Assembly (NCBI RefSeq): GCF_001625215.2
Contig: NC_030383.2
Location: 198,779-262,778 of the forward strand
Direction: 5' to 3'
DNA: 64,000 nucleotides
Origin: Daucus carota subsp. sativus
Taxonomy: Eukaryota > Streptophyta > Magnoliopsida > Apiales > Apiaceae
The translations under genes and the position numbers were made by a program. Below are positions 1 to 11,371 of the stretch, piece after piece (the first letter of the stretch is position 1; every line of letters begins with the position of its first letter). Below the pieces are notes generated by a model. That model was not told the DNA's origin and searched no databases. It saw only the letters and a program-made list of their open reading frames with translations.

Positions 1-1829
1 TCTAATACACATTCTGAATGTGGGTATTCCTTTCACGCATTTCTAAAAGGTGTATCCACTCTAGATCAAGGGACATATTTACCAGAGGGTTCTAATTCTA
101 AGCAATTAAAGAATATTGGGGGGTTTAGTTTGGATTTATTTAGTGTATATTCTTGTCCTTTAATCTGCTTATGTGCCATTTATTTGTTTTCTTATGTGTT
201 TCATTTGGTAATTGTTTGCCCTGATTACCAACACAACTTAATCAAGATTAGGTTACTGGTCAAGTAGATCGCGATTGAAATACATGGTGGTTAGCTTTGA
301 CTGACTATTTCGTACTGTAATAATATCTATTCTTTCTATATTTTTTCTTTTGGAAGTTGATAGTTTCTCCCATTATTGAAATTTTCGTAGATTTTGTAAG
401 TTATATGAAAAGAGCTACCACCTACTGTTTTCACACAATCTCGTGAAGTTTCATGATCTGAATGATTTGGGCAGGTAGTCCTTGATAAAGGAGTACCTGT
501 CAAGAACTTGAATGAAATAAAAAGTGTGCTTGTCTCGGCGTTAGCAATAAACGGGAAAGTGGACGATGCTCTTGGAATATACGAAGAACTCAAACAAGCT
601 AAATGCAATCTGGAGCCGAAAGCTGTATTAAGCCTTATAGTAAGTCGTGATGATTTTGTGGTGCCTTTCTGACTTTCTTCTTCCAATATAAATTGTTTAT
701 GCGATCCTCCAGGAGCATCTTCAAAACGAAGGAGATTTAAACAGATTGATTGAGCTTCTTGAAGAACTTCAAGAGACAGATTATTGGGTTAATGGCTGCT
801 TTAGAGTGGTTTCATATTGTGTTCGGCACAAGTTCTCGAAGTAAATTTTGTTTACCGTTAACATCCTTATATTGTTTTGTTTTGATATTCTGCTTTAGAT
901 TGGCTTCATATATGAATGTGTCATTGTCTAATTATTTGGTTTATGGTTGCTTGATTGATATACAAATTCTTTCATGTAGTACTGCTGTTGATTTGCTCAA
1001 GAAACTAAGGGATGAGTTTCAAGATGATGAGATGGCAAGTGAAGTTCTTTTTGATGAGGTATTTCTCTTATTCTCTCTATTATCAATCAAGCTATTATTG
1101 TGGTTTTATAATAATCTTAATTGGGATAGCAAGTAATTTGCTGATTATTTCATGATCTTGATCACGGGGTAGGTTTTTTGCCAAGTTGCTGAGGCAGAGC
1201 CTGTAGATTTGCAAATTGGTCTCGCTTTACTTCAGGCCATCAAAAAAGAACTTGGATTATGTCCTTCACGAAAAAGTCTTGACTTCCTCCTCACGGCTTG
1301 TGCCAAAGCCAAGGATTTACAAAGTTGTTACTCAGTATGGCAAGAATATGAGACGGCAGGCCTTCCATACAATGTCCTAAGTTTTTTAAGGTAAAAGAAA
1401 GTAATCGTGTTATTATTTTGTAATGTATGACATAGTACCTTTAAAATTGGATTTTATGTAGGCGGCTCACCTTCAAGTAGAAATTAGATTAATTTCTTAG
1501 CATCATCATACTAATTTTCCACATTTCTGTTGAGCTTATATCTTTATGATTGCTTTTACAGGATGTACCAAGCTCTTTTGGCTTTAGGAGATTGTAAATC
1601 TGCTAGAAAAATGCTGAGGCAGATACCGACAGATGATCCGCATGTCTGTTGTGTCATTGATGCATCACAGACAGCCTATGGACGCAGGGCACCCAGCTCT
1701 AAGGTGCCTACAGCGAAAAATAAAGCCGAGGAAACTGTGACAAAGAAGACCAGGAAAAAATCTAAGAAAATGAAAAAGAAGAAAGATAAGCAGAAGTTAT
1801 TGCTGAAGGAAAAGGATACTGGAGATTAA
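1..1829 (+). CDS. PPR-type protein, 3' part (At4g04790/At4g21880-like)
   Basis: The gene is cut by the left edge of the window. Five exons join in one frame: 475-639, 713-840, 980-1058, 1173-1390 and 1562-1829, giving 285 C-terminal residues. All have GT donors and AG acceptors with matching phases. An open stretch at 1-144, followed by GTATAT, could be one more upstream exon, but this is uncertain. The protein has degenerate helical repeats of pentatricopeptide style (DDALGIYEELKQAKCNLEP; SLDFLLTACAKAKDLQSCY). It ends in a very basic tail rich in Lys (KKTRKKSKKMKKKKDKQK). The end resembles the Arabidopsis At4g04790/At4g21880 family of putative mitochondrial PPR proteins. That family assignment is from memory. 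The N-terminal targeting peptide lies outside the window. Function is presumably organellar RNA binding, by family only. The lysine tail could instead suggest a nuclear or nucleolar form. Confidence 0.75.
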
Positions 1830-3840
1830 GCCATTTATTTATCAAACACTTTCCTCGGTTAGGGGACACCCCAACCCGACCGTAGGGGAAGCAGTATATT
1901 AGGAGGTAAACATTCGATAAACATTTGTTCCACCGGCAATATTAACGCACATTGAACTTTTAACAAACAACGGGGCAATAGTGCGGACTGCGATTTGACA
2001 TAATTAAAACCGTTCAAACCGTAACATAATTTAATAATATATAAATACAAGGTTAATTATTAATTAGGTCACTTGCTTTGTTTTTCAATATAACAAATAA
2101 AGTTCAATTGTTATATTGAAATGAAGAAAGTGGCCTAATTGTTAATTAATCCTATAAATATATTAAATACATATATATTATTTATAATTGTTTGTGTGTT
2201 TGTGTGTGTTCAACTTTTTCAAATATTAGTAAATAAATTTATAAATCTAGCATTAGTATTATAACAAAATTTATAAAATAATCTTTATAAGACGATTCCA
2301 TTATTATGTCTCTTAGTATCAATTATTATACTTATTATTTTTGATAGTTGGTTACACATGAAATTATAAATATTATTCTCTTTGTCCCAATTATTTTTTT
2401 ACGGTTTTTTTTCGAGTGTCTCGTCCAATTCTTTACCTTCCTGAACTTATCAAAATAGTCGATGGGTTTCCACTACTTTTCCATTTTTTTCTTCTTTTTT
2501 CTTCTTTTTTATACTGTGCACCTAGTGTTACTCCTTTTATATACATTTAGATCCTACTTCTGATCATCTCTAATCCTGAGATCACGGCTTTATCCTTAGA
2601 ATTAGAATTACGTTTTTGATATGTGAGATCCTACTTCTGCTCAATCTCTAATCCTCATATCAAGGCTTTGAACAAGAATTACGTTTATGAAGCTCGCTTT
2701 TGATCCACAACAAAACCTTCATAGCCGTGTTTTATCTGATTAATCATGATTAAGATAATAAATAATATTGCATGTAGGCTTAGAGTAATTAATTAAATTG
2801 GATTTTTGAACAAATCCTTTTTTTTTAATTTATTTGAATAACTAGCTTATAGAATGAATTGTTTTTAAATATATTATTTTATTGAATAATTGGTGTTATT
2901 ATATATTTTATAATGTTTAAATGTTTAAAACAATTTAAAAATAAAATATAATATGATTGTTGAGATTAATTTTAAATTTATTTGTAACTCATAAATTTAT
3001 ATTATAAAATTAAATATTATTATATTATTGATGAGAATTGAAACTTAGATTATATAATGAATTTTTTTAATATTGTATCAAATATTTTTCATCAATTTAA
3101 GTTGAAATTTGATGACTGTAATTACAAATGATAATTAAACCTAAACTACAACATACTCATATATTCTATTATTATATTTTAATATAGATGTCATGTTAAA
3201 TAATTAATATTATAAAGTAAATTTTAGCTCGATGATATTCAAAAATAAATTATACTTCTAGTCATTCATATACGTATATTCGATGGATTTTATTTGTCTT
3301 GAGTTTTAATATTTCGTTAATAATATAATGCATAATTTTAATATTTAATTTTAAAATGCAGATGTTATATTTCTTGATAATTGGGTTCATTAATATATAT
3401 TTATTTTTTTTGAAACTATTTAATATGTATTTAAATCAAATAAGCCTTGAGAAGAAAGAAAGGGCCCGCGGTCTGATCAGTATATTTATTTTTATTTATA
3501 ATATAGCTTTTAATCGTGTAGAGCTGTGGTCCTCACAGTTAAAGTGAATGTAAAAAAATTACTGCTGCTTGTTTAGCTGGGACACCCACACAAATCTTAG
3601 CTAAACGTGCAACACAGGTTTCTAATAGAGCTCTTGCGAACTATATTCTCCCACGCATCCATTTTCTGCAGCTTGCTCCACATAACCACAGAGGCCAGGC
3701 CAAGTTAGTCGTCATTTGATAACAAAGCAATCTCTCTTTCTCTGTACCACAGATTTGATCTCTTTATCGAGCATTCGAGTTACATTTATTATATTTATAT
3801 ACATTGCATCTTATCCGGCTAAATTCCGATCGTAAGAGAC
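1830..3840. other. intergenic, AT-rich, MITE-like relics
   Basis: I see no gene here. The stretch holds a hairpin at 2051-2152 (listed separately). There is also an imperfect direct duplication around 2548-2616 and 2627-2685, sharing TCCTACTTCTG, TCTCTAATCCT and AATTACGTTT blocks. The rest is low-complexity AT sequence. The last 250 bases before 3841 are less AT-rich and CT-containing (TCTCTCTTTCTCTG near 3731) and probably hold the 5' leader and promoter of the desaturase gene. TATA-like sequence lies at 3789-3800, rather close to the start codon. Confidence 0.5.
2051..2152. repeat. short inverted-repeat hairpin (MITE-like)
   Basis: The two halves are complementary. The left arm has GGTTAATTATTAATTAGG then TTTCAATATAACAA. 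The right arm has TTGTTATATTGAAA then CCTAATTGTTAATTAATCC. The loop is about 10 bases. No coding capacity. It may be a tiny foldback transposon downstream of the PPR gene. Confidence 0.6.
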
Positions 3841-4782
3841 ATGTCAGCATTAATTCAATACAACGTCCTCCATTACCGATCACTTGGTCACCATCTTCCT
3901 CGTCAGCCTCGAGCTCTCTCCAGAAGTATATCATGCTCTGTTATCACCAAGCCCCGTAACGCCAAACAGCTAAATATTGATCAACCAGCAGTAGAGGTGG
4001 CCTTAGAGAAGTCACAGACTAAACCAGCAGTATTGGCCGCCTCTCCTCCAGCCAGACCCAAAAGAAGAGTAATACTTGATGATCCTAGTCTACAATCCAC
4101 GTGGTCACACCGCGGATGGGTGGCAAGTGGAAGCGCCGTTGTCATCATTTCCCTGGCAGAATGTATCTCTGAAGCAGCCACGTCACATATATGGCTCCAA
4201 CCTCTTCTCGCTTCATTTCTAGGTTACCTGATAGCTGACCTCGCCTCTGGAGTCTACCACTGGGGCATCGATAACTACGGGAATGCCTCTACTCCAATGT
4301 TCGGTCCTCAAATCGATGCATTTCAAGGTCACCACAAGTTCCCATGGACCATCACTGAACGTCAGTTTGCTAACAATCTTCATTCGTTGGCTAGTGCAGT
4401 AACTTTTGTTGTCTTGCCCTTAGACCTTGTCTTTCGTCAGCATCCTTTCTTGCTGGGATTCATTGGAACATGCTCCGGATGTATTATGTTCAGCCAGCAA
4501 TTTCATGCCTGGGCTCATGGTACAAAAAGCAAACTCCCACCGCTAGTTGTGGCACTGCAGGATGCCGGAGTTCTGGTATCACGGTCACAACATGCTGCTC
4601 ACCACCGCCAGCCCTACAACAACAATTATTGCATTGTCAGCGGAGCTTGGAACCAAATTTTGGACCAACTTCAAGTCTTTCAAACACTGGAAATGATATT
4701 GTTCTTTAAGCTTGGAGTTAGACCCAGGTCCTGGAGTGATCCTGATGTTGAGTGGACTGAAGTGGAAATTCATACTCATTAA
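3841..4782 (+). CDS. FAD4: plastid fatty-acid desaturase, FAD4 type
   Basis: Single uninterrupted exon of 313 residues. This family makes palmitate delta-3-trans double bonds on plastid phosphatidylglycerol and is related to animal PEDS1/TMEM189 (Kua). Residues 1-75 are Ser/Arg/Pro-rich without much acid, as in a chloroplast transit peptide. Hydrophobic segments lie near 95-112, 119-138, 183-200 and 203-220. The family's His motifs are all present: VYHWGIDNYG (His140), FQGHHKFPWT (His164-165), NNLH (His181), FHAWAH (His222, His226) and SQHAAHHRQPY (His251, His254-255). These fit a di-iron centre. Length agrees with FAD4 and FAD4-like proteins (about 280-325). The first ATG is used, and it starts directly at the transit-peptide-like segment. 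Whether this is FAD4 itself or a FAD4-like paralogue cannot be settled without a tree. Confidence 0.93.
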   Translation: MSALIQYNVLHYRSLGHHLPRQPRALSRSISCSVITKPRNAKQLNIDQPAVEVALEKSQTKPAVLAASPPARPKRRVILDDPSLQSTWSHRGWVASGSAVVIISLAECISEAATSHIWLQPLLASFLGYLIADLASGVYHWGIDNYGNASTPMFGPQIDAFQGHHKFPWTITERQFANNLHSLASAVTFVVLPLDLVFRQHPFLLGFIGTCSGCIMFSQQFHAWAHGTKSKLPPLVVALQDAGVLVSRSQHAAHHRQPYNNNYCIVSGAWNQILDQLQVFQTLEMILFFKLGVRPRSWSDPDVEWTEVEIHTH

Positions 4783-5842
4783 TTCTAACTTCCTCATCAT
4801 ACTCTGTTAATACAGATATTGTTTTGTTTTCTGCTATGTACCCTCTATGTATACATAGATCTCAATCACTCCGAGAATTTATAAATATCTGTACGCAGTT
4901 GGGAGGAATTCGACGTTGTTGTAAAAAACTTCCTGGGCACATGAAGTTCGTGAATGCTGTTTTTTCTTATATGGATGAAATTAAGGAAATATTCATTCCT
5001 CTCATATTCTTTTTTAATCACACATATATAGGTGCAATTGCTCAACCTCAATACCTGCCTCCGTTCAAACCGTTCAAATATAAGCATAAGATCCATAAAA
5101 GGGTCTCCTCTAAAACCTTAAGGTTTTAACCTTAAGGTTTTAGATGGAATGGTTCTCTACATAGTATCAGAGCGAGGTATGCGGGAGGTCTCGGGTTCGA
5201 GCCCCTGCCACCCCAATATTCTCATAATTTAAAATGGACACGAAGGCAAGATGGGCACCCGTGATCCACTCTTCAACCCAAATTATGGGATTTCGAGTGA
5301 GGGGAAGTGTTGAAATATAAGCATGAGATCCATAAAGGGGCCTCTTTTAAAACCTTAAGGTTTTAGATGGAATGGTTCTCTACACAATCCACCTCGACTT
5401 ATTAGACTCACTTGGCCACACCCCATTCCCTCAGAGCCATCCGACCCTACTCTCAGAGCCATCCCGACCCTACTAGACCTCCGTGGCTTGTCTAAGCCCA
5501 TCTGAAAAGGGTTTGTTCTCAATACTCATAATCCTTTTTATTTTCCTTAATTGGATTGGTTGGTATTTAATCTTCAGAACTTTTAGAGAACCCCAGTCTT
5601 ATTTCTAGTATAATTAAGGTTCTGCAGCAGAACTGCACATGTAAACAATAGTATCTTGTTTATATATTACATTTTTGAAATTGTTTTTGAACACACACAA
5701 CGATGCAAAAAACGTGTATTTAGATTTAGATCCTGAATGTCTATTTTAAGGATGAAGAATTGTAATCAAAGCATATGCTGAGTATGTTAATTGAAGAAAA
5801 ACTTCGAAGGGCAACTGCTTAGATTAGAATGTTTTAGACTGC
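4783..5842. other. convergent intergenic region with a TRIM retroelement
   Basis: This lies between the 3' ends of the desaturase gene (+) and LTD (-). It holds the small LTR element at 5071-5384. Around 5621-5735 it carries a dispersed motif (GCAGCAGAACTG, then GAACACACACAACGATG and GTATTTAGATTTAGA) that recurs near 33.9 and 34.5 kb. A short direct repeat of CCGACCCTACT with CTCAGAGCCATC occurs at about 5431-5475. No further gene is seen. Confidence 0.5.
5071..5384 (+). mobile_element. TRIM (terminal-repeat retrotransposon in miniature)
   Basis: Two short LTRs in direct orientation, 5071-5161 and 5308-5384, share AAATATAAGCAT(A/G)AGATCC, AAACCTTAAGGTTTTAG and ATGGTTCTCTACA. The left LTR has an extra copy of the AACCTTAAGGTTTT block. 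A primer-binding site TAGTATCAGAGC, matching the initiator tRNA-Met type, follows the left LTR at 5162-5173. A purine tract (GTGAGGGGAAG) precedes the right LTR. The flanks CAAAC (5066-5070) and CAATC (5385-5389) are a 4-of-5 match, as for an aged target duplication. The interior of about 146 bases has no coding capacity, as is usual for TRIMs. Confidence 0.82.
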
Positions 5843-7209
5843 TCATGCCTTTGGAACTGAATATCCAAGTATGAAGTCCTTAATTTCATCGGTTGAAGCC
5901 CTGTCTAGAGCAGTTCGTCCATCAACATCTTTGACAGTGTAATCAGCTCCAGCCCTAAGCAACTCTTCAATTTTTGGCTTGTCACCTTCTGTGGCAGCAA
6001 GTATCAGCAAAATGTCCACCGGGTGGATTTTTTGATTTAGAAGAGCCTCCATCTTATCATATGTACCCTCAACGGCAAGCATTCCCATGTAGTTAAAGTA
6101 CTGATACAAAATAAAAGAAATTTAACTCTCTTGAAAGAATATCATGGCATATATGCGGCTCGACTCAAATAAGAACCAATTAATTAGAAAGACCAGAAAA
6201 ACTACGGATAACATTAGTCAAATAAAGCGACTTGCTTTTATGGGGTAGTTTGGAGTTTGTACTCTTACTTATATTGCGATTTATCATATTAGTTCCCCCG
6301 TTGTCTGTATTTTATATATGACCTTTTGATCTTTGACACACGATTTTAAATGCTTTGATTGTATAGTTAAAAGATTTCTTTTTGAAAGTTTAAACATGAG
6401 TTTGTAAATGTGACACAACTACTCTATGCAAAATTCCATTAAAAACACTAATTTGATTCCATTCAAAGCCAGGGTGTATCAGTTGGAGAGCGATTTTCAC
6501 TAATATTGTGTTTGTGTTTGGTTGGGGTGAATAAATTTGGAAGAAATGAAATCAAATTTGAATATATTAAAGGCAATTGTTAATAAATTTCATTATCTAC
6601 TTTATTCCATTGCCTACATTTTATATTGAAAATCACATCCCCAATTTGACAAAGAATGCTCAATTTCATCCTATATATAATTTCTTCTTAAATTTTATCA
6701 TAACAATTTTCCGGTCACTTGGCTTTTTTTCCAAAACTTCCCTCCTAACTCTATTATTTTCATTAATTTTTCCTAATTCCATTTCATTCTCCGACCAAAC
6801 ACAAACACAAGTATTTAGGATTAAGCGAGGTGATTATTGAGGACAAAATAAGACTCATTTATTGAAATTGTGGAAATATGTGTAAAAGAAGCACCTGTTC
6901 AACGTCATCACGGTCGAAATCATTACGAGATTGGCTACCGTAGATACCAGCTTGCTCAGCATCAACACCATTTTTGCCGAACTTAAACCAGCAGGTGGCT
7001 CCAGAAGCCGAAGCACTTGTAGTTGAGAGAAGACCAATTTTAGAAAGGCTCAACCACCCCAACCTCTTGTCAATAGTACCCACAAACTTTGATTTAATTA
7101 CAAAGCTGCTGCTGCTGCTGCTGCTGCGAAACACTTGACGTTTAGCATATGAATGTTGATTAAGTTGGAGTACAACATTTCCTCCCACTGAGCAGCTGCC
7201 CATCACCAT
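5843..7209 (-). CDS. LTD: LTD/GDC1, ankyrin protein for LHCP import into thylakoids
   Basis: Two exons, 7209-6895 and 6100-5843, join in phase 0 (donor CAG|GTGC, acceptor CAG|TAC) to encode 190 residues. The family (LHCP TRANSLOCATION DEFECT, also called GDC1) hands light-harvesting proteins from the inner-envelope translocon to the chloroplast SRP in the stroma, and is needed for grana. Residues 1 to about 65 are Ser-rich and basic, a likely transit peptide, with a run of seven Ser encoded by a pure AGC repeat (+ strand GCT at about 7105-7128). The mature part has CWFKFGKNGVDAEQAGIYGSQ and then C-terminal ankyrin-type repeats (ILLILAATEGDKPKIEELLR; GADYTVKDVDGRTALDRAS). Arabidopsis GDC1 is about 175 residues, so this is full length. 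The intron (6101-6894) carries a MITE at about 6505-6813. Confidence 0.93.
6505..6813. mobile_element. MITE in the LTD intron
   Basis: The left end TTGTGTTTGTGTTTGGTTGG and the right end CGACCAAACACAAACACAA are inverted copies. Similarity continues inward for about 40 bases (GAATAAATTTGGAAG against the complement of the right arm). The interior is AT-rich without coding capacity. Target duplication was not resolved, so the superfamily is open. Confidence 0.6.
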
Positions 7210-7884
7210 CTTTCTGTTTTATAAAACCCAGTCTATAATAACCACTTCTTTTCTTATCTACAAACTCCTGCTCTATCTCTATCTTCCCCGATCAACTTTC
7301 GGTAATATTGGGAACATATTTTAATTACGAAATTTTTATCATGCTCTAAAATTGTATATTTTCAACTACTTTTTTCTAAATTTAATTGCACTTGTTGGTG
7401 CCTCAGATTATTTTGTTTTATATTTTTTAAATTTTTTTAAACAATTTAAATTAAAAATAAACTTATTCCTTTTACTTTTGAATACATTTGAAAAGAAATC
7501 CAAATTATCTTTTTCTGATTTCAAAATTTTCGGAAGGAAATTTAGATTATGATTTCGCAGATTATGATTTCGCATATAGTAGAAGTAGAACTAAGTTTCA
7601 AATTATATAAAAAAAATATATCTATACAAAGGAGATGTTAGGGGCGGTACAGTTTTTTATTTAATTTGTTAATGATATATGATAAACAATGAACAGTGTA
7701 CTGTAATGGAAATGAGTTTACTTATTTAAGATGATTGGTTTTCTTTGTAGCAATGAATATTTTTAATATTAAAAATCTTGATTTTTTCACAACTTAAATT
7801 TTAAAAAATTTAATACATTTATTACCTCTCTCAATCGTTTACTCAATTTTTTATAGTGAATGAAATTTTTTTGTGAAAAATTAT

Positions 7885-8326
7885 ATGGGTGTATTCGATT
7901 TTAATGGATCGTTTTTAGCGTATGGATTTTAATGGATTGCATGTGATTTTGATTTTGTGCGGATTCTTGATAAAATGTCGCAGATTTTATGAGATTTAAG
8001 CACAATGCTTCAAAATCCCATAGATTTTGGTAGAATTTCAAAAAATTTAAAATACTAACAAAATACATCATTTCATGAAATTCAAAAAAATCTATCAGTG
8101 TTTGAATACCATCAAATTTTATTGGATTTTAAACAATCTCAATCGAATACCATCAAATTTTAATAAATTTTAAACAATCTCAATTGAATATCACCAGATT
8201 TTATAGCATAATTTAAAATCCCAATTGAATACTTCAAGATTTTAATGGATTTCAAACAATCCCAAAAATACCCTCAGATTTTCTGAATGAAAAAATACTT
8301 TAAAATCTCAATCTAATACACCCCAT
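7885..8326. mobile_element. MITE with GGGTGTATT ends and internal minirepeats
   Basis: The left end is GGGTGTATTCGATTTTAATGG, shortened here to its first bases, and the right end is AATCTAATACACCCC, its rough complement. Inside, about four imperfect direct units of about 50 bases (ATTTTAAACAATCTCAAT(C/T)GAATA) lie at 8095-8290. It is non-coding. A related but worn sequence (TTGGTGTATTCGGTTAGGATTTTAA) lies near 59330. Confidence 0.5.
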
Positions 8327-8416
8327 GAGTGTTCTTAAAGTTCCAATCACGCACTGAAATACAATGCTTCATATGAGTATGAAGCTCAGGCATAACTACT
8401 GAAGTAAAAAAAATTA

Positions 8417-8719
8417 CTCCCTCCATCTCAATTTATAGGTCCATTTTGGAATAAACACACATATTAAAAAAAAAGTTGGTTAGATAGAATCTTATCTTAT
8501 TTATCATTAATTAGTGCATTGATAAGTGAGAATATAGTTGAGTTTCAAAAAAATCACAATAAATATAGCGATTTAGTGCATTGAGAAATGAGAATAATGT
8601 TGAGTTTCAAAAAAATCACAATTAATATGTAGATAAATTTGTATTGAAAGAAGAGAGGGACAAGTATTTTGGGACAATTATTTTTTCCAAAATGGACCTA
8701 TAAATTGAGACGGAGAGAG
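8417..8719. mobile_element. Stowaway-like MITE (Tc1/mariner)
   Basis: The ends are CTCCCTCCATCTCAATTTAT and its imperfect complement ATAAATTGAGACGGAGAGAG. They are flanked on both sides by TA (8415-8416, 8720-8721). The inner TIR continues with AGGTCCATTTTGGA / TCCAAAATGGACCT. The CTCCCTCC start and TA target are the Stowaway hallmark. The interior contains a short direct repeat (TTTAGTGCATTGA and GAGTTTCAAAAAAATCACAAT, twice). Confidence 0.85.
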
Positions 8720-8813
8720 TAATATAGGAAAATATGACCTAACAAGTTCCATAAATCATAAAGTTTCACATAGCTGGTGGCTGAAACTATAATTCAGAAC
8801 TAAGGGGTCATTT

Positions 8814-10640
8814 GTTTAGTCTTAACCATAACTTCTGGACTATTTATATCTGAACCACTGATAATCTGAACCATGAGTGAGTGATGTCATTTGACAAATG
8901 TAATTTTTCAAATTTCTGAATGATAATATTTGTTTGAAATTTCTTTTTTTTTTTATACCTAATGATATATTATTGTTTTTAAAAAAATACTATTTACATA
9001 ATAGCATTACATAAGAAATACAATAATTTTTTTTTCTACAATTAGACTTATATACCTTATAAACTTGTGCATGTCATTATAAGAAAATTCAAATTTTGTC
9101 CTTAACCACTTGAATTATTTTTTTTTTTTGAGTAAAACCACTTGAATTATTTAATCACACTCAATATACTATATCTATACTATCTATACTATACTATTAA
9201 AGCCGAAACATTAAAAAGTTTGGTCGGTCGGTACTTGGGCCAAAATACGGGCCTATCTATATAACCAATTATTCTTTTTAATTTAGGTCAAAGTACGGGT
9301 CTATCTATATAACCAATTATTCTGGGCCTATCTATATAACCAATTATTTTTTTTAATTTGGGTCAAAGTACGAGCCTATCTATACAACCAATTATTCAGA
9401 GCCTATCCATAACCAATCATTCTTTTCAATTGAAATATATTACCTTTTTTATACTTCTGACTAAAAAACTCAATCTTCTAAAATAACATTGAGAAACATG
9501 ATAATTATTATTTTGATTAAAATATATTATCTTTTTATAAATTTTCTAACTAAAAAATCAACCTTTTACAATTAATACAGACATGGACGACATATTTATA
9601 CCCAAAGATGCGTGCCAAAAGACTAAACGTCAAATAATAAAAAATAGAGGGAGTATTATTATATTGGTCGGGTGGTCGGTACTTGGCCGAAGTACGGACC
9701 AATCTATATAACCAGTTATACTTTTAAACTAAAATAAATTATCTTTTAGCCGAAACATTAAAAATTTGATCAGTCGATTCTTGAGCTAAAATACGGGCCT
9801 ATCTATATAACCAACTTAAACTATAACATGTAAAAAAATATTTTACATTCTCATTAATATATATGTTTGGCCTAATTTTTAATATGCCATTTGACGGACT
9901 TAATTATGAAGAGTTTATCCAACTGTTAAATAAAATATTTATTTAACCACATTATTCTATCATAATTTTAACTTTACAATAAATTAGGTAAATTTAAAAA
10001 ATATACGATAAAATAATAAATATGTTGACCGCCCGTGCATTGCACGGGTTATAAGCTAGTTTTATTAAAATCTGTACCAAGATATTAAAATTTTGATAGT
10101 TATTGAGTTGATATATGGATATCGACTAGTCACTGATCATTATTAGATTATTAAAAATCAAAAATTTATTGATCACTCGGTTGATACTTGTGATCTGGTT
10201 TGTCATCGATAATTTAATCATTTTGTTAACATATTTATTTATTTATTAATAGTTACCAAATTAAAATATATTTTATTATTTTAACACAAATCTAGATTTA
10301 ATTATCAATATTTATGTAAGTTATAAATCATAAATATAAATTTTACTTAATTTCAAAGTTTTCAAAGTTAACAAGAGGAAAAAAGTTTAACGGTGAAATT
10401 TTGCAAAGTAATCAATTTCAACAAAAATTAAAAAAAAATTAAAGAACGTAACTATGTTTAGTAGAGTATAGAATAGGCTGCTGGACCAAACCACCTCCAT
10501 TTCTTCACCTCAGTCATCCAGCTACTTTTATCGAGTCGTCCAGCTAATTTTATTTCGTCCAGCAAAAGAGCAGCGAGCCAAATGATCTGAACAAAGGAAC
10601 CGCCTCGTCCTGTTCAGTCAAGTCATTAACAAATGGCCCC
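8814..10640. mobile_element. PIF/Harbinger-like non-autonomous element
   Basis: The left end GGGGTCATTTGTTTAG and right end CAAATGGCCCC (complement GGGGCCATTTGTTAATGAC) form TIRs. Both flanks read TAA (8811-8813, 10641-10643), the three-base target preference of PIF/Harbinger. A complete Helitron (9183-10059) is nested inside, so about 950 bases belong to the element itself. I found no transposase frame, so it would be mobilised in trans if at all. Confidence 0.75.
9183..10059 (+). mobile_element. non-autonomous Helitron
   Basis: Starts TCTATACTATACTATTAAAG and ends ...CTAG. It is preceded 11 bases upstream by a perfect hairpin CCCGTGC-AT-TGCACGGG (starting about 10032). It sits between A (9182) and T (10060), exactly the Helitron rule. 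Total 877 bases. Internally, a unit with GGGCCTATCTATATAACCAATTA is repeated about six times between 9245 and 9820. No Rep/helicase frame. It is inside the PIF/Harbinger element and therefore younger. Confidence 0.88.
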
Positions 10641-10862
10641 TAATTTACAAGTCTTCAGTTTTGGATCCGTCTTATAAATACTTGGGTTTATAAGTTTATG
10701 TCAGTTCCTACATGATTTGAAGTCAATCTTTGGTCCCGAGAATACGAAAAATCAGAGTCATCGCTCAAACGCTCAAAATCACCCCTCAAAATTGTAAAAG
10801 GTTTGTCAAATTGACCCGTCATAATTCAAAAGTGAATAGTCAGTAGCATTATCACAACCATA

Positions 10863-11272
10863 CTCCCTCCGTCCCATAATACTTTTTTCACTTTCCTTTT
10901 AAGGTAATTCAAAATACTTTTCTCCTTTCTATTTTGGACCACTAAATATATACACACATCTCATCAACTTGACACAATTATTAAAAAAAAAAAAAAACCT
11001 ACCATCACCCCACCTACCCTGCCTGCTAATCTGTGCATGACTAATCTTGATCTCTGATTGGTGCTTTAAATTTAGTCTTGAATTCTCATTGGTTGGCAGC
11101 AGAGTGGTGGATTATACGTATGTTTTAGCTAAAGTTGACCTCTCTGCTAGCATATCTAATTAATGTCTGATAGTAGAAGTCAATGATCTCAGTACAAAGT
11201 TACTCATGCTATAATCAGCATTAAAACCTGTGCCATTCATGTAATGAGAAAAGTATAAAGAATCAGAGGGAG
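10863..11272. mobile_element. Stowaway-like MITE (Tc1/mariner)
   Basis: Left end CTCCCTCCGTCCCATAATAC and right end GTATAAAGAATCAGAGGGAG are inverted copies flanked by TA (10861-10862 and 11273-11274). The interior includes a poly(A) tract at 10982-10996 and no coding frame. Confidence 0.82.
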
Positions 11273-11371
11273 TATCATTCATCGTCTCTCCGTACACGCC
11301 TAATGAAATCATTCACTAATTTTACCTATTGCTTGTCAGCACGTCCAGGTAAAAGACAACACATTGTAGTA

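Noticed and set aside
3787..3800. TATA box for the FAD4-type gene
   Set aside because: It lies only about 40 bases before the ATG in AT-rich DNA, leaving too short a leader to be sure. Not annotated as a promoter.
8095..8290. Repeats of about 50 bases considered as a CRISPR-like array
   Set aside because: Units are imperfect, contiguous and AT-rich, without unique spacers, in a plant genome and inside a MITE.
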